A DNA stretch of 64,000 nucleotides from Mycobacterium sp. Aquia_216 (lineage in GTDB: Bacteria > Actinomycetota > Actinomycetes > Mycobacteriales > Mycobacteriaceae), in contig NZ_CP113529.1 in NCBI RefSeq assembly GCF_026723865.1, forward strand, positions 5,270,001 through 5,334,000. Direction: 5' to 3'. Numbering within the stretch: the first letter of the stretch is position 1; each line of letters opens with the position of its first letter. Below the pieces are notes generated by a model. That model ran no database searches. It was not told where the DNA came from and was given only the letters and a program-made list of their open reading frames with translations. Positions 35,403 through 43,492 of this stretch are shown here, piece by piece. The translations under genes were made by a program, and so were the position numbers.

Positions 35403-36236
35403 CTAGGAGCAAAACTCAACCATCTGCAGTGCCACCGGAGCGGCATTCCACAGTGCCTGTAGGTCGGTTCCCGGGGGCTGCGGCGTCAGGTATCGCCCCA
35501 CCGTGATGGGTGTGAACGGGTCTACGTCAAAAGGGAACGGCGACATGAGATACCGGCCGTCGCCCAGTGGCGTCACGGTGATCGTGACGTCGTTGGCTGG
35601 GTCATCATCCACCGGGATGTGCGGGAATTCCTGCGGGGCATGTCGGGACGGATGCTCGCACTGCACGTATAACGCCACGAGGTCGAAAAACTCGAGAGCC
35701 TTGTACGTTCGTTTGACGAGACGGTCGTCGGCTAGGTGAGCCGTTGCAGGATTCGCGAGAAGCTGGCCGCGCAGGCGACTCTGGCGTTCGAGTTCACCCG
35801 CCAGAAGCTCCTCGACGGGGCGTTGCTGATCTGGCGGAAACTGAATTTGCAGCGAACCGGCGTTGTCGTTGGACAGCAATTCGTAACGACCGCTGAAGAG
35901 TCCGTAACTGTGCATGCTGCTCAGTAAGCCGATGAATGGATGTTGGGCTTCAGCCCGATCCGGCGACAGCGAGCTGGTGGGCAGTGCAAGCGGTAGCGGC
36001 GTCTTATTCAGGTGGTAGGGCAGCCCAGTGTTCGGGTCGGCGACGAACTGATCGTCGAGCTCGACCCACCCTTGGTCGTGTTCTGCCACCAGAGGCATCA
36101 CCAGTTCGGCGGGCTCGAGCGGAGCGAATACCTCGTTTCCGAAGTGCACGGCCAACTGGCCCGCGAACTGGGAGTGATCGATCTGGCGGACGACGAACGA
36201 TTGGCCGCCCTCTATTTCCGGGCTCTGTACGATCAT
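35403..36236 (-). CDS. DUF3891-family protein
   Basis: 277 residues from ATG 36236 (AGGACA upstream). The N-terminal MPLVAEHDQGWVELD and the HPFIGLLSSMHSYGLFSGRY stretch match the uncharacterised DUF3891 family, with conserved His and Tyr residues. No catalytic role is known. It is sandwiched between the Rieske oxygenase and the reductase on the same strand, with gaps of 45 and 83 bp. It is therefore likely co-transcribed and may take part in the pathway as hydrolase or binding protein (speculative). Confidence 0.7.
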   Translation of the reverse strand: MIVQSPEIEGGQSFVVRQIDHSQFAGQLAVHFGNEVFAPLEPAELVMPLVAEHDQGWVELDDQFVADPNTGLPYHLNKTPLPLALPTSSLSPDRAEAQHPFIGLLSSMHSYGLFSGRYELLSNDNAGSLQIQFPPDQQRPVEELLAGELERQSRLRGQLLANPATAHLADDRLVKRTYKALEFFDLVALYVQCEHPSRHAPQEFPHIPVDDDPANDVTITVTPLGDGRYLMSPFPFDVDPFTPITVGRYLTPQPPGTDLQALWNAAPVALQMVEFCS

Positions 36237-36281
36237 GTTGGTTGTCCTGTCTTGTGATTCGAAGTTATGCGGTAGCGACGG

Positions 36282-37601
36282 CTACGAATTCAACAGCGCG
36301 CTCGCTTGCTGCGCGCTCAGGTTTTCCTTGGCCTTTTCCTTGAGAAGGGCATCGAGATCCTCGATGTGCGACCTCGCCTCGACGGGCACCACGTTGAAGA
36401 CTTCGGGGCAAGCTGGTGCGGTTGGCTCGATGCCTTCTTGAAAGTTGGTGACTTCCTTCATCAGTCGATGCCGCAGCGCGATGATCGGTGTATCACCGGC
36501 AGCCAAGTTTTCCTGACTGCGGTCATGGATCGGGCCCATGCTTTCGGTGATGGCCTGGTCCTCGGTCGGAAGCGAGGGCATGCCGGTGTAGTTGTAGGTT
36601 CGCTGCCGCTGGCGGTCGAGTCCGTAGTTGTTGTGCCGACGGTAGACGGCATGTGGTGTGTCGATGGTGACGCCGTCGGCGAGCTGGTAAGTGCCCGGCT
36701 TCGACTCGATCGGGATGAAGCTGGCGAGACGCGTCGGTTCACCGTCCGGACCGGGAATTAACGGCAAGGTCTCCCTGCCGATCACCAGGATCCGGAAGGT
36801 GTGCGTATCGTCGATCGGCACCCAAAAGCTGGTCTCGCCACGGTGACCGCCCGGGAAGGGGATCATCATGTGGCTCGGTAGCACGTGCAGGTTGACACGC
36901 CAGTAGTAGCCGCCGGCCTGCCTGGTCCATCGCGTTGACTGCGCCTGACCAAACTCGGTGTCCATCCACAACCGCCGAGGTTGAAGGTCGGTCTTGAGCG
37001 CTTCCTCGTCGTACATCATCGTCCCGTCATCGACGAGGAGGGTGTGCATGAAGGCGATGTGCTCGGTGTCGAGGTCGCCTTCGATGTTCTGCAGCCAGTT
37101 GCACTCCAGGAGATACTTCACGATCACCAGGTCTTCGGTGGGCATGTTGGTGAAGGGCAGTTCCGGGGGGCGGGGTGGCATGAGTTCGCGGGGGCCGAGG
37201 TAGACCCAGATGAGGCCGCCGGTTTCGTAGGTGGGGTAGGACTTGATGAAGGCTTTGTCTTTGAGTTTGCTTCCGGGTGGGGCGGCCGGGTAGTCCAGGC
37301 AGCGTCCGTCGGTGTCGAATTTTTGGCCGTGGTAGACGCAGCGTAGGCCGCCTTCTTCGTTGCGGCCGTAGTACATGGCGGCGCGGCGGTGCGGACAGAA
37401 GGCGTCAAGGACGCCGACCTTGCCGGCCGAGTCGCGGAAGGCGACGAGGTCCTCACCGAGGATGCGGGTACGCACCGGATCACAATCCGGCCCCGGCAAC
37501 TCCTGCGCGAGAAACAAAGGGTGCCAATAGCGGCGGAAGTACTCGCCCATCGGCGTTCCAGGGCCGATGCGCGTCAGTAGTTCGTTTTCTTCCGGCGTCA
37601 T
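36282..37601 (-). CDS. Rieske non-heme iron oxygenase, phthalate-dioxygenase-like
   Basis: 439 residues from ATG 37601 (GGAG upstream). Rieske cluster ligands are Cys69, His71, Cys88 and His91, and the mononuclear iron is bound by His181 and His186 with an acidic partner later. The length and TPMGEYFRRYW start fit the homomultimeric PDR-dependent oxygenases (phthalate, vanillate O-demethylase type). It would hydroxylate or demethylate an aromatic or alicyclic ring. Its segment 37128-37502 is identical to part of the oxygenase at 48475, evidence of gene conversion. Confidence 0.93.
   Translation of the reverse strand: MTPEENELLTRIGPGTPMGEYFRRYWHPLFLAQELPGPDCDPVRTRILGEDLVAFRDSAGKVGVLDAFCPHRRAAMYYGRNEEGGLRCVYHGQKFDTDGRCLDYPAAPPGSKLKDKAFIKSYPTYETGGLIWVYLGPRELMPPRPPELPFTNMPTEDLVIVKYLLECNWLQNIEGDLDTEHIAFMHTLLVDDGTMMYDEEALKTDLQPRRLWMDTEFGQAQSTRWTRQAGGYYWRVNLHVLPSHMMIPFPGGHRGETSFWVPIDDTHTFRILVIGRETLPLIPGPDGEPTRLASFIPIESKPGTYQLADGVTIDTPHAVYRRHNNYGLDRQRQRTYNYTGMPSLPTEDQAITESMGPIHDRSQENLAAGDTPIIALRHRLMKEVTNFQEGIEPTAPACPEVFNVVPVEARSHIEDLDALLKEKAKENLSAQQASALLNS
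37128..37502 (-). repeat. Perfect 375-bp inverted repeat, copy A
   Basis: The segment reads, on the minus strand, identically to 48577-48951 on the plus strand; I compared the two base by base and saw no difference. It codes for residues 34-158 of the oxygenase, from ELPGPDC to MPTEDL, covering the Rieske cluster domain. Flanking codons diverge at once on both sides. Lysine and glutamate codons inside are often AAA/GAA. Confidence 0.93.
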
Positions 37602-37647
37602 GGTCGTGTCTCCGTTAGGTTGATCGAGCTGCTAGTGGGCTGGATGG

Positions 37648-38001
37648 TTAATCGAGGATTTCGCCTACACGAATCCACTGCCAGGCGTCTGCTGCGGGAA
37701 CGCCGCTCAAATGCGCTCGCGCCACGATCATTTGGGCCAGTATGCGGGATGCGACGAAGCCAGTCGCTAGCCGATCGACTGTCGAACAACGGATTTCGTT
37801 CCAGCGGTTAACATCACCAAGCCAGGCCGCCTCGGCCATCGCAACGACGGCGTCGACGAATTCGCTTCGCGCAGGGGATAGACACGCGGCCGCGGAAAGT
37901 CCGGCGGCGTGACTGACCGCCCCCTCGTGGCGATCCGGTGCCGACGGCGTTGCCGAACACCAGCTTTGAACGTCGGAGCGAACGGATCGCGTCTCGGCCA
38001 T
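37648..38001 (-). CDS. Small hypothetical protein of the catabolic island
   Basis: 117 residues from ATG 38001, which has a strong ribosome-binding site (AGGAGA, six bases spacing). No family recognised. Ala-rich and mostly helical, with a central FVDAVVAMAEAAWLGDVNRW segment and an acidic C-terminus. It lies 46 bp upstream of the Rieske oxygenase on the same strand, and 68 bp downstream of a TGTCGACA operator, so it is probably the first gene of that operon. Possibly a small accessory or adaptor protein. Confidence 0.65.
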   Translation of the reverse strand: MAETRSVRSDVQSWCSATPSAPDRHEGAVSHAAGLSAAACLSPARSEFVDAVVAMAEAAWLGDVNRWNEIRCSTVDRLATGFVASRILAQMIVARAHLSGVPAADAWQWIRVGEILD

Positions 38002-38068
38002 ACCCAATCTCCTGCGAACTCTGACAGCACAAACGGCCGTTTCCATCCAGACTAACATCTAGCAGTTA

Positions 38069-38076
38069 TGTCGACA
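38069..38076. promoter_or_regulatory. TGTCGACA operator, copy 1
   Basis: The palindrome TGTCGACA with flanks AGTTA and GTTTTC lies 68 bp upstream of ATG 38001, at the head of the oxygenase-DUF3891-reductase unit. It is one of four similar intergenic sites in the island (see 42683, 47341 and 48327). Confidence 0.6.
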
Positions 38077-38298
38077 GTTTTCTGTATTTAAATTTCTCGG
38101 CAGCCGTCGTCGGGCCTGTCACGCCGGATCGACCCGGCCTACTCGCTAACTTAGTCAGTGACCAAGTTTGGCTCGCCGCGGGGATCCTGTCAATGTCTTA
38201 GCGGCAGGCGAGTGCCGTCGACCGATCCATCACCCTGACCCACCAGGCGGCGAACACCGATCTCGCGCCTGCGTGGCGCTGGTGCCCCGACGTTCGGG

Positions 38299-39885
38299 TC
38301 AGACAATTCCGCCGTGGGACTCGACGATTGCGGCCTTCACGAGTTTGCCGCCCGGATTTCTGGGCAGGTCGTCGGCGAACAGAATTGACTTGGGGCACTT
38401 GAAAGCCGCAAGCGTCTGGCGCAGTTCTGTGCCCAGCGTGGCCTCGGTCCAGCCGGCACCAGGGTCCAAGACGACGACGGCCCGCACCGCTTCACCCCAG
38501 CGCGCGTCGGCGACGCCGAACACTGCAGCGTCAGCAACCCCCGGCAGCGACACGATGGCGGCCTCAACCTCCTCGCTGGATACGTTGTATCCGCCAGTCT
38601 TGATGATGTCCTTCAGCCGACCGTCGAAGTGGAGTTCGCCCCGCTCGTCGAAGTGACCGATGTCGCCGGTGTGCAGCCAGCCATCCCGTAGCGTCTCCGT
38701 AGTGGCTGCCGGGTCGTCGAGGTAACCGGCCATCACGCATGGCCCCTTGAGCAGAATCTCCCCGCGCTCGCCGACCGGCGCGATAGTGCCGTCCGGATTG
38801 CCGATCACAACTTCGTCCACCCCGCGCGGCACACCGTGGCTGGTCGCATTCGCGATAAAGCTGTCGGGCGTGCCGCAGATCAATGCGCCTTCCGTCGATC
38901 CGTAGCCGTTGTTGAAGATGGGTCCGTACTGCGCGACCAACGCGGCACGGAACTCTGGTGTCATGCGGTACGACAGGTGCACCGCTCGCAGCGAGGAGAG
39001 GTCGCGCCCTCTGGCTCCGTCGCCCAGCAAGATCGTCTCGGCGGCGGTGGCCGGCAAAAAGGTGGTCGTGACGCGTTCGCGTTCCATCGTGGCTGCGGAA
39101 TTTCGTGCCGATACCCGATCCACGACCAAGGTGCCCATCGCGCTAAAAATCGTTAGGACGAAGTTAGGAAATCCTATGCCGGACAATGGGATACAGAAGT
39201 ACTCGACGTCGTCCTGCGAACGCTTCCAGCCAAGGTGCATGTTCATCGAATGCCACATGAAGTTGGCATGCGTCTTGACGCAGCCTTTAGGTTTCGACGT
39301 CGATCCGGACGTGAAGACGACGCATGCCGGCCGTGCTCCCCCTGGTGCCGGATCGAAGGGCACCGCGGGCGCGGGCGTCGTTCGGAACCAATGGTCTTCG
39401 CTTATGCCGTTCTCGCCCTCCGGCATGTCGACGACCCGGTAGCCGGAGTTCTCCAGCACTGAGGCCGTCTCGTTGAACTCGGCGGTGTGCACGGTCAGGA
39501 CGGGCTGCGTGCGTTGGACGAGTTCAAGTATTTCGGTAGCCGTGAGCATGGGATTCAGCGGCACGTTGACCGCGCCCAGCCGCGCGAGGGCCAAATACAG
39601 CACGACTACGTTGGCGGAGTTCCGGGCGAGCGTGATGACGAAATGGCCGTCATACACGCCCATGTCGTGCAACTGGAATGCGACACGATCGATGGCCGCA
39701 TCGAGTTCTCGATAAGTTAAGCGCTGGTCTTGGTAGACCAACGCTTCGTGGTCGCCGCGGCTTCGCGCAGCCCGGGTGACGACGCTGGAAACGTTGACAT
39801 CGCGAGCCAGACTCAGGTCGGGCCACGGTCCGTCAAATCTGCGGATGCGCTGAACCTCACCGGCAACCTTTTCCACCGCGGTCAC
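38299..39885 (-). CDS. Acyl-CoA synthetase (AMP-binding)
   Basis: 528 residues from GTG 39885, overlapping the upstream Rieske stop (GTGA). The P-loop-like VFTSGSTSKPKG, the adenylation motif YGSTEG, the hinge GWLHTGD and the C-terminal DIIKTGGYNVSSEEVE with final lysine region NPGGKLVK are all present. It activates a carboxylic acid to its CoA thioester, probably an acid made by the pathway. Its position after a Rieske oxygenase and a thiolase pair supports a catabolic role; the acid is unknown. Confidence 0.93.
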   Translation of the reverse strand: MTAVEKVAGEVQRIRRFDGPWPDLSLARDVNVSSVVTRAARSRGDHEALVYQDQRLTYRELDAAIDRVAFQLHDMGVYDGHFVITLARNSANVVVLYLALARLGAVNVPLNPMLTATEILELVQRTQPVLTVHTAEFNETASVLENSGYRVVDMPEGENGISEDHWFRTTPAPAVPFDPAPGGARPACVVFTSGSTSKPKGCVKTHANFMWHSMNMHLGWKRSQDDVEYFCIPLSGIGFPNFVLTIFSAMGTLVVDRVSARNSAATMERERVTTTFLPATAAETILLGDGARGRDLSSLRAVHLSYRMTPEFRAALVAQYGPIFNNGYGSTEGALICGTPDSFIANATSHGVPRGVDEVVIGNPDGTIAPVGERGEILLKGPCVMAGYLDDPAATTETLRDGWLHTGDIGHFDERGELHFDGRLKDIIKTGGYNVSSEEVEAAIVSLPGVADAAVFGVADARWGEAVRAVVVLDPGAGWTEATLGTELRQTLAAFKCPKSILFADDLPRNPGGKLVKAAIVESHGGIV

Positions 39886-40910
39886 TGCGGTGTCCCATAG
39901 AAGCCGTCAGCCCAGCCACGCAGGGTCCGATAGCAGCGTGCCTCGAGTTTGGGGAACGGCGGGTGCTCGATATAGGACTGGCGTGCCCAGATCGGGAGAT
40001 CCGCTTCGACCTGGTCGAAGAAGTGGCGCGCGAGTCGACTGGCAAATTCGTCGGCGGACAAATCGCCCGTCCGGCCTTTGCCCACAACGATCGCGGTGAA
40101 AACATGGGAAGTCCGACCTGCCGCGTCAATCGGTGTCGCGCCGGTGAATTGGAGAGTGGGATGGATCCCCTTGAATGTTGTCGCGATAAAACCGAGACCC
40201 CAACTCTCCGCGATGAGGCCTCCTTGCACCGGGCCGTTGGGCGTGAGCCAAGACTTCGGTTTATCGCCGCCCCAGACGTAACATAGTTCGACGGTGAACT
40301 TTGGTCCATCTGATTCGAATCGCTTGACTTCCGGCACATCTGCTGCGTGGTGGACGTACGTGATATGTGCGGGGTCTGCCGTGTTCTCGGGAAGCTGCTG
40401 AGGATGGACCTTGGCTTCGCGCCACTCGTCGCAGTAGTCGGGGTAGTAATCGAGGTACGCGTCGTCCTCGAATTGCGCATACGAGGGAATGGTCCATGTG
40501 GGAGCATTCCCGTCGCGGTCGTACCAGACGAACACCATGCCGTTGACCTCGCAGGTCCGCCACGCACGCAGCCTCTGACGCGTGGGCCGGTCGGCGTACG
40601 GCACAAGTGTGTTCTCGCCGTTGCTATTCCACTTCCATCCGTGGAACGGGCACACTACCTCACCGTCGACGAGGCATCCGTCGCCTAAGTGGGCACCTAG
40701 GTGAGCACAGCGCGCGTCGAACACTCGGACATCGCCGGCGCTGGTGCGAAAGCAGATCAGGTCGGCACCGAAGTAGTGCAGGTCGAGCAGGGTGTCCGTC
40801 CGGACTTCCTGCGACCATGCGATTCGATACCACGAGGCCGGAATCCCGCGGTCGCGATGAAATTCCAGCTCGGGAGCCCTTGTGGTGGGCTCCATCATTA
40901 CCTCCGTCAT
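39882..40910 (-). CDS. Rieske oxygenase, KshA-like
   Basis: 342 residues from ATG 40910; ATG 40898 or 40895, behind GGAGG, are alternatives, and the frame opens at 40937. Rieske ligands Cys68, His70, Cys87 and His90 in ARCAHLGAHLGDG and CPFHGWKW. The mononuclear iron motif is NTADPAHITYVHH (Asp179, His182, His187 or His188). Overall it resembles 3-ketosteroid 9-alpha-hydroxylase oxygenase KshA more than the other two Rieske proteins here. It probably hydroxylates a polycyclic or alicyclic substrate. Last-but-one gene of its operon. Confidence 0.9.
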   Translation of the reverse strand: MTEVMMEPTTRAPELEFHRDRGIPASWYRIAWSQEVRTDTLLDLHYFGADLICFRTSAGDVRVFDARCAHLGAHLGDGCLVDGEVVCPFHGWKWNSNGENTLVPYADRPTRQRLRAWRTCEVNGMVFVWYDRDGNAPTWTIPSYAQFEDDAYLDYYPDYCDEWREAKVHPQQLPENTADPAHITYVHHAADVPEVKRFESDGPKFTVELCYVWGGDKPKSWLTPNGPVQGGLIAESWGLGFIATTFKGIHPTLQFTGATPIDAAGRTSHVFTAIVVGKGRTGDLSADEFASRLARHFFDQVEADLPIWARQSYIEHPPFPKLEARCYRTLRGWADGFYGTPQ

Positions 40911-40988
40911 CGCTGCACTCCCTTCTCTACGTGCCATGTGTCATTGGTGGTGGAATGAGCCGTGCCGAACGCAGGTCCTTCGCCGCGG

Positions 40989-41435
40989 TCATGGCAGGTC
41001 TCTAGCGACCAACACCACGGACTCGTTCTCGACTTCGACGCCCAACGACACTTCGTCGGTCGCCGGGGACGCCGAACCAGACGTCTGGAGTAGCATCGCC
41101 ATCCGCGCGCCCGGCCAGTCGTTCGGTTCCACGATTACCGTCGTGTAGGGCAGAAGCGCCGTCATCCTCCGCGGAACGCCGAACTGCGCCCATTCATCCT
41201 CGGGGACGTCGACTCGCACACGACTCACGATCCGCCCCCGGCGACCAGCGGGATGCCACGCGAGATCATCTGCACCGCAGCGACAACGAAGCCGCGCGGG
41301 CCATAGAGCAGAGACGCAGACGTTGCAGACCTGCAGGATCGGCACACCGATTTTGCGGATCGTGGATCGGTAGTGAGCAGCGACACCGCTGGTGCCGGAA
41401 TCCACTGGGCAGGGAATGGTGAAGTCCGTCGTCAC
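40989..41435 (-). CDS. DUF35 OB-fold zinc-ribbon protein (thiolase/aldolase partner)
   Basis: 148 residues from GTG 41435, overlapping the thiolase stop. A rubredoxin-like zinc ribbon (CNVC ... CRC) precedes an OB-fold of the DUF35 family. Such proteins form complexes with SCP2/thiolase-like enzymes; for example the DUF35 domain of ChsH2 partners the Ltp2 aldolase in steroid side-chain degradation. The adjacent gene is exactly such a thiolase-like protein. Only three Cys of the ribbon are clear (Cys37, Cys40, Cys51/53), so zinc binding is likely but not certain. Confidence 0.85.
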   Translation of the reverse strand: MTTDFTIPCPVDSGTSGVAAHYRSTIRKIGVPILQVCNVCVSALWPARLRCRCGADDLAWHPAGRRGRIVSRVRVDVPEDEWAQFGVPRRMTALLPYTTVIVEPNDWPGARMAMLLQTSGSASPATDEVSLGVEVENESVVLVARDLP

Positions 41436-42589
41436 CGGTTACTCCGACGGAGGATGGCGCCGGAAGTCACCCCGACGGCCCCGCCCATGACGAGCGCGAA
41501 TTCCGCGTCAGGCACCTGGCAAGCGGCCGTTCCGCGGAGTTGATGGGCGGCTTCGACGATGTGCCTGAAGCCGTGTCCGTAACCCGATGCGAGATCGCCC
41601 CCGTCGGTATTGACCGGCCGGGAGCCCGCTGCCCGCAAGGCGCCGCCGGCGCCGACCAACGCCGCCGCCGCTCCCCGCTCGCACAACATCGTTTCTTCGA
41701 GGAGATAGAGCACGCTGAAGGTGTTGCAGTCGTAGAGGTGCGCCACATCGATGTCCCGCGGGCTAAGTCCAGCAGCTTCATACAGCTCGCGGGCCACCAC
41801 GCGTGCGGCACCGTCCAACGCCGATCCGCGAAGAGCTGAATTGTCGTACCAACCCATTGGTTTGGTGCCCTGGGACTGCGTGGTAGCGGCAATCTCGACA
41901 ACCGGCCGGTCGCAGCGCGACCCGTGGTCCGCCGGACTGACGACGGCGGCCGAGGCAGTGTCGACGATGGTGAACTGGTCGTACTTGTTGAATGGCCCGA
42001 CTCTGGGCGGTACCGCAAGATAATCGTCCAAGGTAAGTGCGTCGCCCTCGGGCCGAACCCCCGCCGCGATTGCATTGGCCATCAAGTCGACTGCGACGTT
42101 GCCCAGCGCTTCTCGAGTGGTTCCGTATCGTCGGGCATGCTCATCGAAAAGATGGGCGAACACGTGCATGTAGCCCGTCCAACCCGCCGGACGCAGGTAG
42201 TTCGCCGTGTCCAGATAGTAGGGCCGATGCAGGTCGGGTCCCCCAACTTGTGCCATCCACTGCCGTCCGCTCACCGCGCGAAAGCACAAGACGTGCCGAG
42301 CAGCACCCGCTTCGACCGCCATGGCGGCCATCTGCAGCATCGCCCCGACCGAGCCGCCGCCCAGCGGAAGTTCAGCGTCGATGTGCAGGTCACCCATGTT
42401 GAGTTGCTGTGCCAGTGCCATTGTCGAGATCGAGCCGTCGTAACTGAGCTTGACGACCCCATCGATGTCGGACGGCGCCAGTCCGGCATCGGCACACGCT
42501 CTTTCGCAGGCGGCCAATGCCATGGCCGCCGAGCTCATGGCGTCCGGCTGTGGCCGAATGGTCGCGATACCGGAGATCACGGCGGTCAA
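41432..42589 (-). CDS. Thiolase-like / lipid-transfer (SCP-x, Ltp2-type) protein
   Basis: 385 residues from a TTG start at 42589 (GGGAG about 8 bases upstream). It has the thiolase-superfamily fold of the SCP-x/Ltp group: YDCNTFSVLYLLEE and NTDGGDLASGYGHGFRH near the C-terminus. The usual nucleophilic N-terminal Cys context is replaced by LPLGGGSVGAML. Loss of that Cys and pairing with DUF35 point to an Ltp2-like retro-aldol lyase rather than a thiolase. First gene of a minus-strand operon with a TGTCGACA site 94 bp upstream. Confidence 0.83.
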   Translation of the reverse strand: MTAVISGIATIRPQPDAMSSAAMALAACERACADAGLAPSDIDGVVKLSYDGSISTMALAQQLNMGDLHIDAELPLGGGSVGAMLQMAAMAVEAGAARHVLCFRAVSGRQWMAQVGGPDLHRPYYLDTANYLRPAGWTGYMHVFAHLFDEHARRYGTTREALGNVAVDLMANAIAAGVRPEGDALTLDDYLAVPPRVGPFNKYDQFTIVDTASAAVVSPADHGSRCDRPVVEIAATTQSQGTKPMGWYDNSALRGSALDGAARVVARELYEAAGLSPRDIDVAHLYDCNTFSVLYLLEETMLCERGAAAALVGAGGALRAAGSRPVNTDGGDLASGYGHGFRHIVEAAHQLRGTAACQVPDAEFALVMGGAVGVTSGAILRRSNR

Positions 42590-42682
42590 GTCACTTGCTC
42601 CCTTTAGTTGTCTGCCACGCGCGCAGCCACAGCCCGACGCATGTCACACCTGCCTTGTCAGTAGATCAGATCGTCATAAATC

Positions 42683-42690
42683 TGTCGACA
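42683..42690. promoter_or_regulatory. TGTCGACA operator, copy 2
   Basis: TGTCGACA flanked by CATAAATC and ACATTTTTTA lies 94 bp upstream of the thiolase-like start at 42589, at the head of the thiolase-DUF35-Rieske-acyl-CoA synthetase operon and between it and the preceding SDR gene. It shares core and AT-rich sides with three other sites. Confidence 0.65.
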
Positions 42691-42739
42691 ACATTTTTTA
42701 GATTGCCTGATCGGGCTTCGTTTGGCCGTCCGGCCGGTC

Positions 42740-43492
42740 TTAAGTCGCGGAAGCGCCACCGTCGATATTGAGCTCCGCGCCGTAGATGTGGCTGGCGTCG
42801 TCGGACGCGAGAAACGCGATGGCCTGGGCTACGTCTTCTGGACGCGCAATGCTGCGCGCCGGGATCTGAGCGGCCATGGCCTCAATGGTGGAATCGTCGA
42901 TCATTGCCACCGCAGGCGTGCGGACTGTGCCCGGACTCACGGAGTTCACCCGAATGCCCTGCGGGCCGAACTCCGCGGTCCAGTGTCGAGTAAGCAGGTT
43001 GAGCGCGGCCTTAGTCGCTCCGTAGGCCGACATCCCGGCCATGCCAACCTGAGCCGCCATTGATGAGACGTTGACGATCGCGCCCTTTTTTCGCAAAGCC
43101 ATTGCCGGAGCGATTTCGGCGACCAGATAGAAGGGGACCTTGACGTTGACGGCAAAGAGCGCATCAAGCTCGGCTTCACTGAACTCTGCTGTGGGGCCCA
43201 TGGCTCCTGATCCCGCGTTGTTGACCAGGATATCGATGGTTCCGCCCGCAGCCGAAAGCGTGCGTCGGGCGAGTTCACGAGCCGTGCTGGCATCGTGCAG
43301 ATCGCCACCGAGGAATTCCGCTCCTCCGCCCGCGCTCCGGATCAGGTCCACGACGGCGCGCCCGCGCTCCTCGTTCCGGCCCGCGACGAAGACGTGAGCT
43401 CCCCGCTGCGACAAGGTAATTGCGGTTGCCTGTCCGATGCCACTCGTCGCGCCGGTCACCAACGCGGACTTGCCAGTCAGCCCGGTGCTCAT
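42740..43492 (-). CDS. Short-chain dehydrogenase/reductase
   Basis: 250 residues from ATG 43492, overlapping the hydrolase stop by four bases. TGATSGIG nucleotide motif, NNAGSG, and catalytic Ser (VNVSS) and YGATK are intact. C-terminal GGASAT. An active classical SDR that probably oxidises a pathway alcohol to a ketone. It is last gene of the operon starting at 47176. Confidence 0.92.
   Translation of the reverse strand: MSTGLTGKSALVTGATSGIGQATAITLSQRGAHVFVAGRNEERGRAVVDLIRSAGGGAEFLGGDLHDASTARELARRTLSAAGGTIDILVNNAGSGAMGPTAEFSEAELDALFAVNVKVPFYLVAEIAPAMALRKKGAIVNVSSMAAQVGMAGMSAYGATKAALNLLTRHWTAEFGPQGIRVNSVSPGTVRTPAVAMIDDSTIEAMAAQIPARSIARPEDVAQAIAFLASDDASHIYGAELNIDGGASAT

Noticed and set aside
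38150..38166. CTTAGTCAGTGACCAAG, 8-bp arms with one mismatch
   Set aside because: It could be an operator for an outward promoter, but it is a single copy 133 bp downstream of the acyl-CoA synthetase stop and has no clear promoter context.
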